The notes under the pieces are model-generated. The model saw only the letters and a list, made by a program, of their open reading frames with translations, was not told where the DNA came from and ran no database searches. A program made the translations under genes and the position numbers. This document shows positions 1 through 9,161 of a stretch of DNA of 64,000 nt, in pieces (positions within the stretch are counted from its first letter, which is position 1; each line of letters starts with the position of its first letter). The DNA is from Streptomyces sp. Edi4 (GTDB lineage Bacteria; Actinomycetota; Actinomycetes; Streptomycetales; Streptomycetaceae). The stretch covers positions 5,022,001 to 5,086,000 of the forward strand of contig NZ_JBEJGY010000004.1 of the NCBI RefSeq assembly GCF_040253615.1, written 5' to 3'.

Positions 1-8
1 CCACCTCG

Positions 9-713
9 GTGCCGCGCGCCGGGGCCGCCGCGCGGGCGGCCGCCGCCCGGCGCTGGGGCCTTGCCGCCCCGCTCGCCCCCGCCCCGCGCCCGCCGTCCGG
101 CCGCGCCGGCGCGCGCCTGCCCTTCGTCGTGGACCGGGTGCCGGTACGGGCGAGAGTGGTCTTCCTGACCTTCGACGACGGGCCGGTGACCGACCCCGGC
201 TTCCCGCGGATGATCCGCGATCTTGAGCTGCCCGTCGCGCTGTTCCTCACGAGCGCGAACCCCGGCGGCGCCCTCGCCCCCGACGCCGCGACGCGCGAGC
301 GCCTGGACGAGCTGCGCGCCCTTGGCGCCGGGCTCTACAACCACACCCTGGACCACCGCGACCTGCGGACCCTGGACCACGCGGGCCAGCGGGCGCAGAT
401 CTGCGGGCAGCGGGACCGTATCGCCGCCCGGTTCGGCAGCCGTCCGAGACTGTTCCGGCCGCCCTACGGTGCCTACGACGCCACCACGCTGCGGGCCGCG
501 AAGGAGTGCGGGGTGGGCGCGGTCGTCCTGGCCCGCGTCACGATGACGGCCGACGGCCCGCGCTATGCCCGAGGCGCCCGGTCCCTGCGGCCCGGGGACA
601 TCGTGCGGGTGCGGCTCGGGCCCGGCGCGGACGCGACCCGGCTGACCGCGCGGGCGCTGGACCACATCCGGACGCGGGGGTTCACGGTGGGCCGGATCGA
701 GGACTATCTCTGA
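9..713 (+). CDS. Polysaccharide deacetylase (NodB domain), probably 5'-partial
   Basis: Probable secreted or membrane-attached carbohydrate esterase that removes N-acetyl groups from a polysaccharide or peptidoglycan. NodB motifs are visible in order: TFDDGP (metal-binding Asp pair), NHTLDH (the H-x3-H metal ligands) and RPPYGAYD. The first GTG in the window gives 234 residues, but the frame stays open to the window edge and no signal peptide is visible, so the true start is probably upstream and missing. The N-terminal stretch before the domain is Ala/Pro/Arg rich. The stop codon falls at the beginning of a 34-bp tandem repeat. Family assignment is firm; the substrate cannot be told from the sequence. 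Confidence 0.85.
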   Translation: MPRAGAAARAAAARRWGLAAPLAPAPRPPSGRAGARLPFVVDRVPVRARVVFLTFDDGPVTDPGFPRMIRDLELPVALFLTSANPGGALAPDAATRERLDELRALGAGLYNHTLDHRDLRTLDHAGQRAQICGQRDRIAARFGSRPRLFRPPYGAYDATTLRAAKECGVGAVVLARVTMTADGPRYARGARSLRPGDIVRVRLGPGADATRLTARALDHIRTRGFTVGRIEDYL

Positions 714-811
714 CCTGATCGCGCCCCCGCCTCTGTCCCCGCTTCTGACCTGATCGCGCCCCGCCTCTGTCCCCGCTTCTGACCTGATCGCGCCCCGCCT
801 CTGCCCCCGCC
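709..811. repeat. Three tandem copies of a 34-35 bp repeat
   Basis: Copies lie at about 709-743, 744-777 and 778-811, nearly identical, with a decayed fourth start at 812. The array begins over the last codons of the deacetylase gene and fills part of the 714-1041 intergenic region upstream of groES. The remainder of that gap holds the CIRCE operators and the promoter. Confidence 0.9.
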
Positions 812-868
812 TCTGACCCGACCGAGTCCCCCGTGCCCCCCGGACCGATCCGCCGCAGAGGCGCGAAA

Positions 869-895
869 TTGGCACTCCGCTTGACCGAGTGCTAA
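869..895. promoter_or_regulatory. CIRCE operator 1 (HrcA site)
   Basis: TTGGCACTC, nine bases, GAGTGCTAA, matching the CIRCE consensus TTAGCACTC-N9-GAGTGCTAA at 17 of 18 arm positions. It overlaps the predicted -35 element of the groES promoter, as expected for repression by HrcA. Confidence 0.93.
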
Positions 896-910
896 CCGTC
901 GTCCTAGTCT
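881..910 (+). promoter_or_regulatory. groES-groEL1 vegetative promoter
   Basis: TTGACC at 881-886, 18 bases, TAGTCT at 905-910. The -35 sits in the spacer of CIRCE 1, and CIRCE 2 covers the expected start of transcription. The layout predicts heat-shock control by HrcA release. Confidence 0.8.
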
Positions 911-915
911 CGCTT

Positions 916-942
916 CTGGCACTCCCCACCGGAGAGTGCCAA
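916..942. promoter_or_regulatory. CIRCE operator 2 (HrcA site)
   Basis: CTGGCACTC, nine bases, GAGTGCCAA. A second, slightly more diverged CIRCE centred 47 bp downstream of the first and lying on the predicted transcription start. Confidence 0.88.
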
Positions 943-1041
943 CACAGCGACGGGCAGGTCCGGCACCCGCGACGACGGATCCACCTGGTCGCCACCCCAG
1001 ACAGTTAACCCCGTGAGATCTCCGAAGGGGGAGACCGGAAC

Positions 1042-1350
1042 GTGACGACCGTCAGCTCCAAGGTTGCCATCAAGCCGCTCGAGGACCGCATTGTGGTCCA
1101 GCCGCTCGACGCCGAGCAGACCACGGCCTCCGGCCTGGTCATTCCGGACACCGCGAAGGAGAAGCCCCAGGAGGGCGCCGTCCTCGCCGTTGGTCCGGGC
1201 CGCTTCGAGAACGGCGAGCGCCTGCCGCTCGACGTCAAGGTCGGCGACGTCGTGCTCTACAGCAAGTACGGCGGCACCGAGGTGAAGTACAACGGCGACG
1301 AGTACCTCGTCCTCTCGGCCCGCGACGTGCTCGCGATCATCGAGAAGTAA
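1042..1350 (+). CDS. groES: Co-chaperonin GroES
   Basis: Heptameric lid of the cytoplasmic GroEL chaperonin. The 102-residue length and the sequence (KPLEDRIVV near the N terminus, mobile loop around SGLVIPDTAKEKPQ, then VGDVVLYSKYGGTEVKY) are typical of actinobacterial GroES. The GTG start follows a purine-rich ribosome site (AGGGGGAG) at about 1026-1033. It is first in a groES-groEL1 operon under two CIRCE operators, so repression by HrcA is expected. A 145-nt structured spacer separates it from groEL1. Confidence 0.97.
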   Translation: MTTVSSKVAIKPLEDRIVVQPLDAEQTTASGLVIPDTAKEKPQEGAVLAVGPGRFENGERLPLDVKVGDVVLYSKYGGTEVKYNGDEYLVLSARDVLAIIEK

Positions 1351-1372
1351 TTACCGAAGCAATTCGGTAATT
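1349..1372 (+). other. Hairpin with GCAA tetraloop after groES
   Basis: AATTACCGAA (1349-1358), GCAA loop, TTCGGTAATT (1363-1372): a perfect 10-bp stem capped by a GNRA-type tetraloop, starting on the groES stop codon. It is AT-rich in a very GC-rich genome and has no T-tract, so mRNA stabilisation or processing is as likely as termination. Confidence 0.7.
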
Positions 1373-1408
1373 CATCGAAGTACTTCCTCGAAGCCAATGC
1401 TTTGAGAG

Positions 1409-1455
1409 CTGCGCCCCTGGTCACCCCGCTGATTGCCGGGCGGCGAGGGGCGCAG
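1409..1455 (+). other. Second inverted repeat in groES-groEL1 spacer
   Basis: CTGCGCCCCT (1409-1418) pairs perfectly with AGGGGCGCAG (1446-1455) around a 27-nt loop, ending about 40 nt upstream of the groEL1 start codon. It could affect processing or differential expression of the two cistrons. Confidence 0.55.
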
Positions 1456-1495
1456 TGTCATTAACCCGAGTTTTCGAGAGGGCTGAACCGCTCCC

Positions 1496-3124
<1,629 letters not shown>

Positions 3125-3154
3125 CCCCAGGTCAGCAGTAGCTCCGCACAGCTG

Positions 3155-3187
3155 AGGCCCGGCGCCCTTTCGGGGGTGCCGGGCCTT
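3155..3187 (+). terminator. groEL1 terminator
   Basis: Hairpin of AGGCCCGGC...GCCGGGCCT with a CCC-TTTC-GGG top and a short T run immediately after, 31 nt downstream of the groEL1 stop. Confidence 0.8.
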
Positions 3188-3200
3188 TGGCATTGGCAGC

Positions 3201-3248
3201 GTGAGCACGTGAGCACGTGAGCACGTGAGCACGTGAGCACGTGAGTGC
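3201..3248. repeat. 8-bp tandem repeat, five to six copies
   Basis: GTGAGCAC repeated at 3201, 3209, 3217, 3225 and 3233, then a variant at 3241. Each junction creates a CACGTG palindrome. It lies between the groEL1 terminator and the 3' end of the convergent dehydrogenase gene. Confidence 0.92.
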
Positions 3249-3278
3249 ATGGGCGCATGGGCTGGGCGCCCGGTCCGG

Positions 3279-4307
3279 CTACGCCGAGCGCCAGAGCGAC
3301 ATCGGGTGCACCGGGTCCGCGAAGGGCAGGCCGGAGGTGAATCGCTCCAGTTCGGCCAGGGCGTGATCCGCCATGCGGTACAGCTCGTTGCCCAGCGAGC
3401 CGGCGATGTGCGGGGTCAGCAGCACGTTCGGCAGGTCGTACAACGGGCTTTCGCGGGGCGGCAGTTCGGGGTCGGTCACGTCCAGGGTCGCATGCAGGCG
3501 GCCCGACAGGAGCTCGGCGAGCAGGGCCTGCTCGTCCACCAGGGTGCCGCGCGCGGTGTTGATCAGCGTGGCACCCGTCGGCATCAGGGCGAGCCGGCGG
3601 GCGTCGATCATGCGGTGGGTCTCGGGAAGCTGGGGCGCGTGGACGGACACGACGCTGCTGCGGGCGCACAGGTCGTCGAGTGACACCTGCTCAACGCCCA
3701 GCGCACCCGCTTCGGTTCCGCTCACGTACGGGTCGTGGAGAAGAACCTCGAAATCGAAGGGGCGCAGAAGCTCGATCACGCGCCGTCCGATGCGGGAAGC
3801 GCCGATCAGGCCCACCGTGCGCCGGTAGTTGCCGGTGTGCTCCGTCTCGTTCAGCCAGGCGGGTGTGGTTCGCAGCTCCGCGTAGCGCTGGGCGGAGCGC
3901 AGCACCTCCTTGCCCGCGAAGAGGATCGCGGCCAGCGTGTACTCGGCGACCGGCAGGGCGTTGGCCGCCGCCGCCGAGGTCACCGCGATGCCGCGCTCCC
4001 GGCAGGCGTCGGTGACATGGTGCTTGACCGACCCCGCCGCGTGGACGACCGCGCGCAGCTTCGGGGCGGCGGCCAGGACGTCCTCGGTCAGCGGGGGAGC
4101 GCCCCAGCAGGTGAGCAGGACCTGGGCCTCGGCGAGGGCTTCGGCGACGGGTCCGGTGGGCGCGGTGAGGTCGTGGGCGACCAGGTACGGGTCGGTACGG
4201 GTGAGGGCGGCGAGCCGGGCACGGTGGTGCTCGGTGAGGAGGCGGTCCGCGATGCCGGGGCCCATCGCGAGCAGCAGGGCGGGCCGGTTGTCAGTGGTGT
4301 GGTGCAT
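3279..4307 (-). CDS. D-isomer-specific 2-hydroxyacid dehydrogenase
   Basis: NAD(P)-dependent oxidoreductase of the D-2-hydroxyacid/phosphoglycerate dehydrogenase family, interconverting a 2-hydroxyacid and a 2-ketoacid. The Rossmann motif GLIGASRIGRRV is seen near residue 165, and the family catalytic residues follow in order: Arg in INTARGTLVD, Glu in TDPELPP, His in TPHIAGS. The chosen ATG (342 residues) has GAGGAG upstream; a GTG at 4328 would add seven residues. It lies 58 nt downstream of the second permease gene and is probably the last gene of the sugar-transport operon. It could act on a sugar-derived acid, but this role is inferred from context. Confidence 0.85.
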   Translation of the reverse strand: MHHTTDNRPALLLAMGPGIADRLLTEHHRARLAALTRTDPYLVAHDLTAPTGPVAEALAEAQVLLTCWGAPPLTEDVLAAAPKLRAVVHAAGSVKHHVTDACRERGIAVTSAAAANALPVAEYTLAAILFAGKEVLRSAQRYAELRTTPAWLNETEHTGNYRRTVGLIGASRIGRRVIELLRPFDFEVLLHDPYVSGTEAGALGVEQVSLDDLCARSSVVSVHAPQLPETHRMIDARRLALMPTGATLINTARGTLVDEQALLAELLSGRLHATLDVTDPELPPRESPLYDLPNVLLTPHIAGSLGNELYRMADHALAELERFTSGLPFADPVHPMSLWRSA

Positions 4308-4365
4308 GGTGGAACTCGGGCTCCTCACGAGGCGCTGGCCGGGGCTGACGGGGTGGCGTGGCCGG

Positions 4366-5292
4366 TCATTTGAGGCTGCCGGCGGCGAGCCCGGCCTTCC
4401 AGTGCCGCTGGAGGGAGACGAAGGCGACGATCAGGGGGATGACGGCGAGGAGGGAGCCGGTGACGACGAGAGGGTAGTAGCTCGGCTCGGCGTGGGTGTT
4501 GCTGTTCCAGGCATACAGACCGAGGCTCAGCGGGAAGAGCTTCTGGTCGCTGAGCATGACCAGGGGGAGGAAGAAGTTGTTCCAGATCGCGGTGAACTGG
4601 AAGAGGAAGACGGTCACGAAGCCCGGCATCACCATGCGCAGACCGATCGACCAGAAGGTGCGCAGCTCGCCGGCGCCGTCGATACGGGCGGCCTCAAGAG
4701 CCTCGTCGGGGATGTAGCTGGCGCTGAAGACGCGCGACAGATACACCCCGAAGGGATTGACCAGAACGGGTATCAGGACCGACCAGTACGTGTTGACCAG
4801 GCCGACTTCGCTGGCCAGGAGGTACATGGGCAGCGCGAGCGCGGTGGTCGGCACGAGCACCCCGAGCAGGACGACCCCGAAGAGCTTCTCCTTGCCGCGG
4901 AAGGCGTACTTGTCGAAGGCGTACCCCGCGGCGACACAGACGAGGGCGCAGATCGCCGCGCCACCGCCCGCGTACAGAAGGGAGTTGAGGTACCAGCGGA
5001 AGTAGACGCCGTCGTTGTACGAGGCGAGCTGCGAGAGGTTGTGGCCGAGGTCGAAGCCCTTGAAGGAGAAGGCCTCGCCGGACAGCAGGCCGCCGGTGTC
5101 CTTGGTGGCGGCCGTGACCAGCCACACCAGCGGGAAGAGCGTGTAGAGGACGGAAAGACCGAGCGCGCCGTTGACGGCGGCCCTGGACAGCCAGCGGCTC
5201 GATGGCCTGCCCGGCGTCCCGGTACGTGGTGGTGGTGCGGTGGCGCAGGGACGCGCGGCCGGCTTGGGCGCGGTGGCGGTCGGGGAGGTCAT
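4366..5292 (-). CDS. Carbohydrate ABC transporter permease, MalG type
   Basis: Second membrane subunit of a CUT1-type sugar importer, 308 residues. Hydrophobic segments start after a roughly 35-residue Pro/Ala-rich N-terminal tail. The EAA loop that contacts the ATPase is visible as EAARIDGAGELRTFWSIGLRMV-like sequence around residue 210. Its ATG overlaps the stop of the upstream permease (ATGA at 5289-5292), so the two are translationally coupled. No ATPase gene is nearby; such importers in Streptomyces usually share an MsiK-type ATPase encoded elsewhere. Confidence 0.92.
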   Translation of the reverse strand: MTSPTATAPKPAARPCATAPPPRTGTPGRPSSRWLSRAAVNGALGLSVLYTLFPLVWLVTAATKDTGGLLSGEAFSFKGFDLGHNLSQLASYNDGVYFRWYLNSLLYAGGGAAICALVCVAAGYAFDKYAFRGKEKLFGVVLLGVLVPTTALALPMYLLASEVGLVNTYWSVLIPVLVNPFGVYLSRVFSASYIPDEALEAARIDGAGELRTFWSIGLRMVMPGFVTVFLFQFTAIWNNFFLPLVMLSDQKLFPLSLGLYAWNSNTHAEPSYYPLVVTGSLLAVIPLIVAFVSLQRHWKAGLAAGSLK

Positions 5293-6284
5293 GCCGTGGC
5301 CCCCTTGCGGTGGGTGAGGCGGGTGACGACGAAGGAGAGCAGGGCAGAGGCGAGGGCGAGCAGGACGGCGGACGCGGCGGCGAGGCCGTAGTCGTTGCGG
5401 CTGAACGCGGCGGTGTAGGCGTACAGGGTGGGCGTCCAGGTGGAGGTGACCGTGGAGCTGCCGCCCTGGTTGAGGATCAGCGGCTCGGTGAAGAGCTGGA
5501 GCGAACCGATGACGGTGAAGAGCGCGACCATCGTCAACGAAGCCCGGATCAGCGGGAGTTTGATGCCGAGCGCGGTGCGCCACTCGCCCGCGCCGTCCAT
5601 GGTGGCCGCCTCCAGGACGGAGCGGTCGATGGCCTGGAGGGCGGCGTAGAAGATCACCATGTTGTAGCCGAGCCATTCCCACAGCGCGATGTTGACGACG
5701 GAGGGAAGCGTGCCGCTGGAGGAGAAGAAGTCGAAGCCGGCGCCACCGGAGCGCATGGCCCGCACGACGGGACTCAGGCCCGGGGTGTAGAGGTAGACCC
5801 AGATCAGCGCGGCGATGATGCCGGGCACGGCGTGCGGCAGGAACAGGGCCAGCTGGAAGAAGCGGCGGGCGCGGGCGAGCGCCGAGTCGAGCAGCAGCGC
5901 GAGCGTGAGGGCGGCGGCGACCATCAGCGGGATGTAGACCGCGCAGTAGCCGGCCAGTACCAGGAAGCCCTCGCGGAAGGCGCGGTCGGCCAGGGCGGCC
6001 GCGTAGTTGTCGAGGCCGCTGAACACGGAGGTGGCGCCGCCGAATCCCAGCCCCGACTGCTTCTCGGTGAACAGGCTCAGCCAGAGCGCGTACCCGACCG
6101 GCACGACGGTCACGGCGGTGAACAGAACGAAGAACGGGGCGAGCAGCACCCCTGCGGCCCGCCCGGTCCGCCCGCGTGCGCCGGTCCGCCCGCGTGCGCC
6201 GGTCCGCCCGCGTGCGCCGGTCCGCCCGCGTGCGCCGGCCCACCCCCGCGCGCCGGTCCGCCCGCGCGCGCCGGTCCGCCGCAC
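5289..6284 (-). CDS. Carbohydrate ABC transporter permease, MalF type, repeat-bearing N terminus
   Basis: First membrane subunit of the importer, 331 residues. From about residue 44 it has the usual membrane segments and the EAA loop (EAATMDGAGEWRTALG). Upstream of that lie about 40 residues made of a GARGRT hexapeptide encoded by an 18-bp tandem repeat. The GTG start at 6284 has a good GGAGGG ribosome site eight bases upstream and lies 4 nt after the binding-protein stop, so the repeat is probably translated as a basic cytoplasmic tail. A shorter product from an internal start cannot be excluded. Confidence 0.88.
   Translation of the reverse strand: MRRTGARGRTGARGWAGARGRTGARGRTGARGRTGARGRTGRAAGVLLAPFFVLFTAVTVVPVGYALWLSLFTEKQSGLGFGGATSVFSGLDNYAAALADRAFREGFLVLAGYCAVYIPLMVAAALTLALLLDSALARARRFFQLALFLPHAVPGIIAALIWVYLYTPGLSPVVRAMRSGGAGFDFFSSSGTLPSVVNIALWEWLGYNMVIFYAALQAIDRSVLEAATMDGAGEWRTALGIKLPLIRASLTMVALFTVIGSLQLFTEPLILNQGGSSTVTSTWTPTLYAYTAAFSRNDYGLAAASAVLLALASALLSFVVTRLTHRKGATA
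6163..6280. repeat. 18-bp minisatellite inside the MalF-type permease gene
   Basis: About 6.5 copies of CCGGTCCGCCCGCGTGCG. The first four copies are identical, the fifth is diverged and the sixth differs by one base. It is in frame and encodes repeated Gly-Ala-Arg-Gly-Arg-Thr. Confidence 0.93.
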
Positions 6285-6288
6285 GCCG

Positions 6289-7617
6289 TCAGCCCTCCAC
6301 CTTCAGGCCGCGCTTCTTGAGCTCGGTCACCGTGGCGTCGTGGGCGGCCCTGATCGCGTCCGTGATCTTCACCGAGCCGCCGGCGACCTTGCCCAACTGG
6401 TCCTTGAGCGTGGTGTTGGTGGTGCCCATGCTCGGGCCCCAGCCCCAGTTGGCGTTGATCGAGCTGCCCGCCGCGTCGAAGAGCCGGTAGACGTCCTGCC
6501 CGTTGTAGAACTTCGCGTCGAACGCCTTCTGCGCGGCCGGGCGCAGCGCGATGTCGGCCGGGAAGGCGCTCGACGTACCGGACTTGATGCGGGCGTCGAC
6601 GCCCGCCTCTGTGGTCGACATCCACGTGGCGAATTCGAGCGCTGCCCGGGTCTTGGTGCTGCCCTTGGTCACCGCCCAGGTGGAGCCGCCGAGCATGCCG
6701 CTGGCGGGCTTGCCGTCCCAGGTGGGCACGGGGGCCACCGCCCACTTGCCGCTCTGGTCCGGCACCGTGCCGCTGAGCACGCCCGCGCCCCACGACGCGC
6801 CGAGGTAGCCGACGGTGGAGCCGTCCTTGAGCGAGGCCGTCCACTCAGGGCTGAAGGAGACCGCGTTCTGCACGAGCTTGTCGTCGAGCAGGCCCTGCCA
6901 GTAGTCGGCGACCCGCTGGGTGGCGGCGTCGGCGGTGTTGAGCTTCCAGGTGTCACCGTCGGCCTTGAACCACTGGGCGCCCGCCTGCCAGACCATCGCC
7001 TCGAAGGTGGTCGGGTCGTCGGGGAAGAACGTACCGATACGCGCCTTCGGGTCGGCATCCTTGGCCTTCTGGGCGGCCGCCTCGAACTCGGCCCAGGTCT
7101 GCGGGACTTGGATGTGGTGCTGCTCGAAGAAGTCCTTGCGGTAGAAGTACGCCTGGGGCGCCGCGTCGAAGGGGATCGCCCAGTTCTTGCCGCCGAGCGT
7201 GGTCTGCTGGATCGCCTGCGGCAGGAACTGCTTCTTCACGTCGGCGCTCACGTACTGGCTGATGTCCTGGAAGGAGCCCTGGCTGACGAATTCGGGCAGC
7301 ATCGGATACTCGACGGTCACGAGGTCGGGCGCGTTGCCGGCCTTCACCGCGTTGGAGATCTTGGCGTAGCCGCCGGCGTTGCCGGAGGGGATTTCCTCGA
7401 ACTTCACCTGGACGTTCTTGTGGGAGGCGTTGAAGGCGTCCACCACGTCCTTGGACCCCTTCTGCCAGGCCCAGAAGGTGACGGTGACGGGTTTGTCGGC
7501 GGTGCCCTTGCCCGCGTCGCTCGTGCTGCCGTCCTCGCCGCCGCAGGCCGTGAGCACGGCCAGAACGGTCGCGGTGCCGACGAGGGCGGAGGTCGATCTG
7601 GTCCAACTGCGGCTCAC
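6289..7617 (-). CDS. Sugar ABC transporter substrate-binding lipoprotein
   Basis: Extracellular solute-binding protein family 1, 442 residues, anchored to the outer face of the membrane. The GTG start at 7617 gives a signal peptide with lipobox LTAC and lipid-bearing Cys25, followed by a linker and a start VTVTFWAWQKG typical of sugar-binding proteins. GGAG precedes the start. It heads the operon binding protein-MalF-MalG-hydroxyacid dehydrogenase. A palindromic site matching the divergent regulator operator lies 80-93 bp upstream, so control by the adjacent DeoR/LacI regulator is likely. The ligand is unknown; an oligosaccharide is expected from the family. Confidence 0.92.
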   Translation of the reverse strand: MSRSWTRSTSALVGTATVLAVLTACGGEDGSTSDAGKGTADKPVTVTFWAWQKGSKDVVDAFNASHKNVQVKFEEIPSGNAGGYAKISNAVKAGNAPDLVTVEYPMLPEFVSQGSFQDISQYVSADVKKQFLPQAIQQTTLGGKNWAIPFDAAPQAYFYRKDFFEQHHIQVPQTWAEFEAAAQKAKDADPKARIGTFFPDDPTTFEAMVWQAGAQWFKADGDTWKLNTADAATQRVADYWQGLLDDKLVQNAVSFSPEWTASLKDGSTVGYLGASWGAGVLSGTVPDQSGKWAVAPVPTWDGKPASGMLGGSTWAVTKGSTKTRAALEFATWMSTTEAGVDARIKSGTSSAFPADIALRPAAQKAFDAKFYNGQDVYRLFDAAGSSINANWGWGPSMGTTNTTLKDQLGKVAGGSVKITDAIRAAHDATVTELKKRGLKVEG

Positions 7618-7696
7618 GGGAGGGCTCCTGAACGTGAGGGGACGAGGCGATGGCCGCGATCCTTGGCCCAGCACCGACCGAAGTCAAGAGCGAAAG

Positions 7697-7710
7697 TTCG
7701 ATTGATCGAA
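7697..7710. promoter_or_regulatory. Candidate operator, binding-protein operon
   Basis: TTCGATTGATCGAA, a palindrome with 6-bp arms. Its right part, TGATCGAA, is the same 8-mer found as an inverted pair upstream of the regulator and DUF2264 genes. Confidence 0.65.
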
Positions 7711-7756
7711 AAAAGATCAGAGAACGAGTGAATGCTCGCGTGTCAGGAGCGAACGC

Positions 7757-8953
7757 TCATGGCTGCCGCGTGGTCTCGGCGGGCGCCCCGCATGACGCCC
7801 GCACCCGCAGCCTCGGCAGTAGATCGACATGGCGTCGTGGTGTCTGTTCGCCGTCGCCGTGACCGTTCGCCGCCGCGCGCAGACGCTCGACCAGTAGGTC
7901 CGCCGCGTACCGCCCGACCTCGTGCTTGGGCGGGGCGACGGCGGTCAGCGGCGTGTCCGCGAGCGCCGCCACCTCGTCGTCGTACGCCACTAGCGCCAAG
8001 TCGTCCGGTACCCGCACGCCCAGCTCGGCCAGGCGCTGCACGATCCGGATGGCGTCCACGTCGTTGTGTACGAGCGCCGCCGTGGCCCGCCCCTCCACGA
8101 CCGCGTCACGCAGCGCCCGCACGGCCCCCTCGAACCCGTCGGCGTCCGCCTCCACCGGGACCGAATCGATCACCGGCAGCGGCGGCTTGAGGCCCAGCGC
8201 GTCCAGCGCGTGCCGGTAACCGGCACGCACCGCGATCGCCGTCGGGCTGTCGGACCGCGCCACCAGTACGGGTGTTCTGTGCCCGAGTCCCAGCAGGTGG
8301 CGCACCGCGAGGAGGACGCCGTGGCCGTGGTCGGAGCAGACCCGGTCCAGGTCGTCCAGCTCGCGGCCCGGCACCCCGCGCCGCTCCAGGAGCACGGTGG
8401 GCACGGGGAGCCCGGCGATCCAGGCGCCGTGCTCGACCGGGTCGTCCGGCTCCTTCCAGCCCGGCGCGATCAGCAGGCCGTCGGCCCCGGCCGTGAGCAG
8501 CCCCGCCGCCAGGCCCGCGTCCTCCTGCGGCCGATAGTCCGAGATCCGCAGGACCAGGCGCGCCCCGGCCGCCTCGGCCGCCTCGTGCGCGCCCCGGATG
8601 ACCTCGGCGAAGTAGTACGTGGCGTGCGGCGCCAGCATGCCGATGACGAGCTCGCGGACGCCGGCGGCAGCGCCCCCGGCGGGCCCCGGCCCGGGGTGCG
8701 GCCCGGGGTGCGGCCCGGGACGCGGCGCGGCCAGGCCCCCGGCGGGCCCCGGCGCGCTGGTCCCGCCGCCCGGCCACGAGACCGAACCGTGCGCCCGGTC
8801 CAGGCGCCCCTCGGTGGCCAGGGATTCCACGTCCCGGCGCACCGTCACCGGTGAGACCCCCAACTGGGCGGCCAGCTCCGACACCCGGGCCGAGCCGCGC
8901 CCGCGCACCAGGTCGAGCAGTCGGTCATGACGTTCAGCGGCGCTTTCCCGCAC
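7757..8953 (-). CDS. Transcriptional regulator: DeoR-type HTH fused to a LacI-type sensor domain
   Basis: Predicted sugar-responsive repressor of the surrounding locus. The first 60 residues form a DeoR-type winged helix (ERHDRLLDLV, VSELAAQLGVSPVTVRRD). The rest, from about residue 90, is a periplasmic-binding-protein-like effector domain as in LacI/GalR proteins (GADGLLIAPGW, VAYDDEVAALADTPLTAVAPP). I chose GTG at 8953 (398 residues) because AAGGGG precedes it at good spacing; an ATG at 9004 in frame is the alternative and would overlap the operator. It lies between the transporter operon and the divergent DUF2264 gene. Confidence 0.87.
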   Translation of the reverse strand: MRESAAERHDRLLDLVRGRGSARVSELAAQLGVSPVTVRRDVESLATEGRLDRAHGSVSWPGGGTSAPGPAGGLAAPRPGPHPGPHPGPGPAGGAAAGVRELVIGMLAPHATYYFAEVIRGAHEAAEAAGARLVLRISDYRPQEDAGLAAGLLTAGADGLLIAPGWKEPDDPVEHGAWIAGLPVPTVLLERRGVPGRELDDLDRVCSDHGHGVLLAVRHLLGLGHRTPVLVARSDSPTAIAVRAGYRHALDALGLKPPLPVIDSVPVEADADGFEGAVRALRDAVVEGRATAALVHNDVDAIRIVQRLAELGVRVPDDLALVAYDDEVAALADTPLTAVAPPKHEVGRYAADLLVERLRAAANGHGDGEQTPRRHVDLLPRLRVRASCGAPAETTRQP

Positions 8954-9006
8954 GGCGGCATCCCCTTCGCGGTGTTGGCGGCCCGGCGGGCCCCGACGTG
9001 GCATCG

Positions 9007-9060
9007 TGATCGAACGACGTAAGTTTCGATCATTCGGTCTGATCCATTGACGTTCGATCA
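9007..9060. promoter_or_regulatory. Operator cluster between regulator and DUF2264 genes
   Basis: TGATCGAA (9007-9014) and TTCGATCA (9025-9032) form a perfect 8-bp inverted repeat with a 10-bp spacer. A further TTCGATCA stands at 9053-9060. The same 8-mer occurs upstream of the binding-protein gene, which suggests one regulator for all three units. Confidence 0.7.
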
Positions 9061-9161
9061 AACCGGGTCTTACGTTCCCAGATATTTCGCGCGGCCCCGC
9101 CGACACCGACGCCGCCATTCGCTCAGGCCCGCCCCGCCCCGCCCCGAGGGAGCATCGCACC

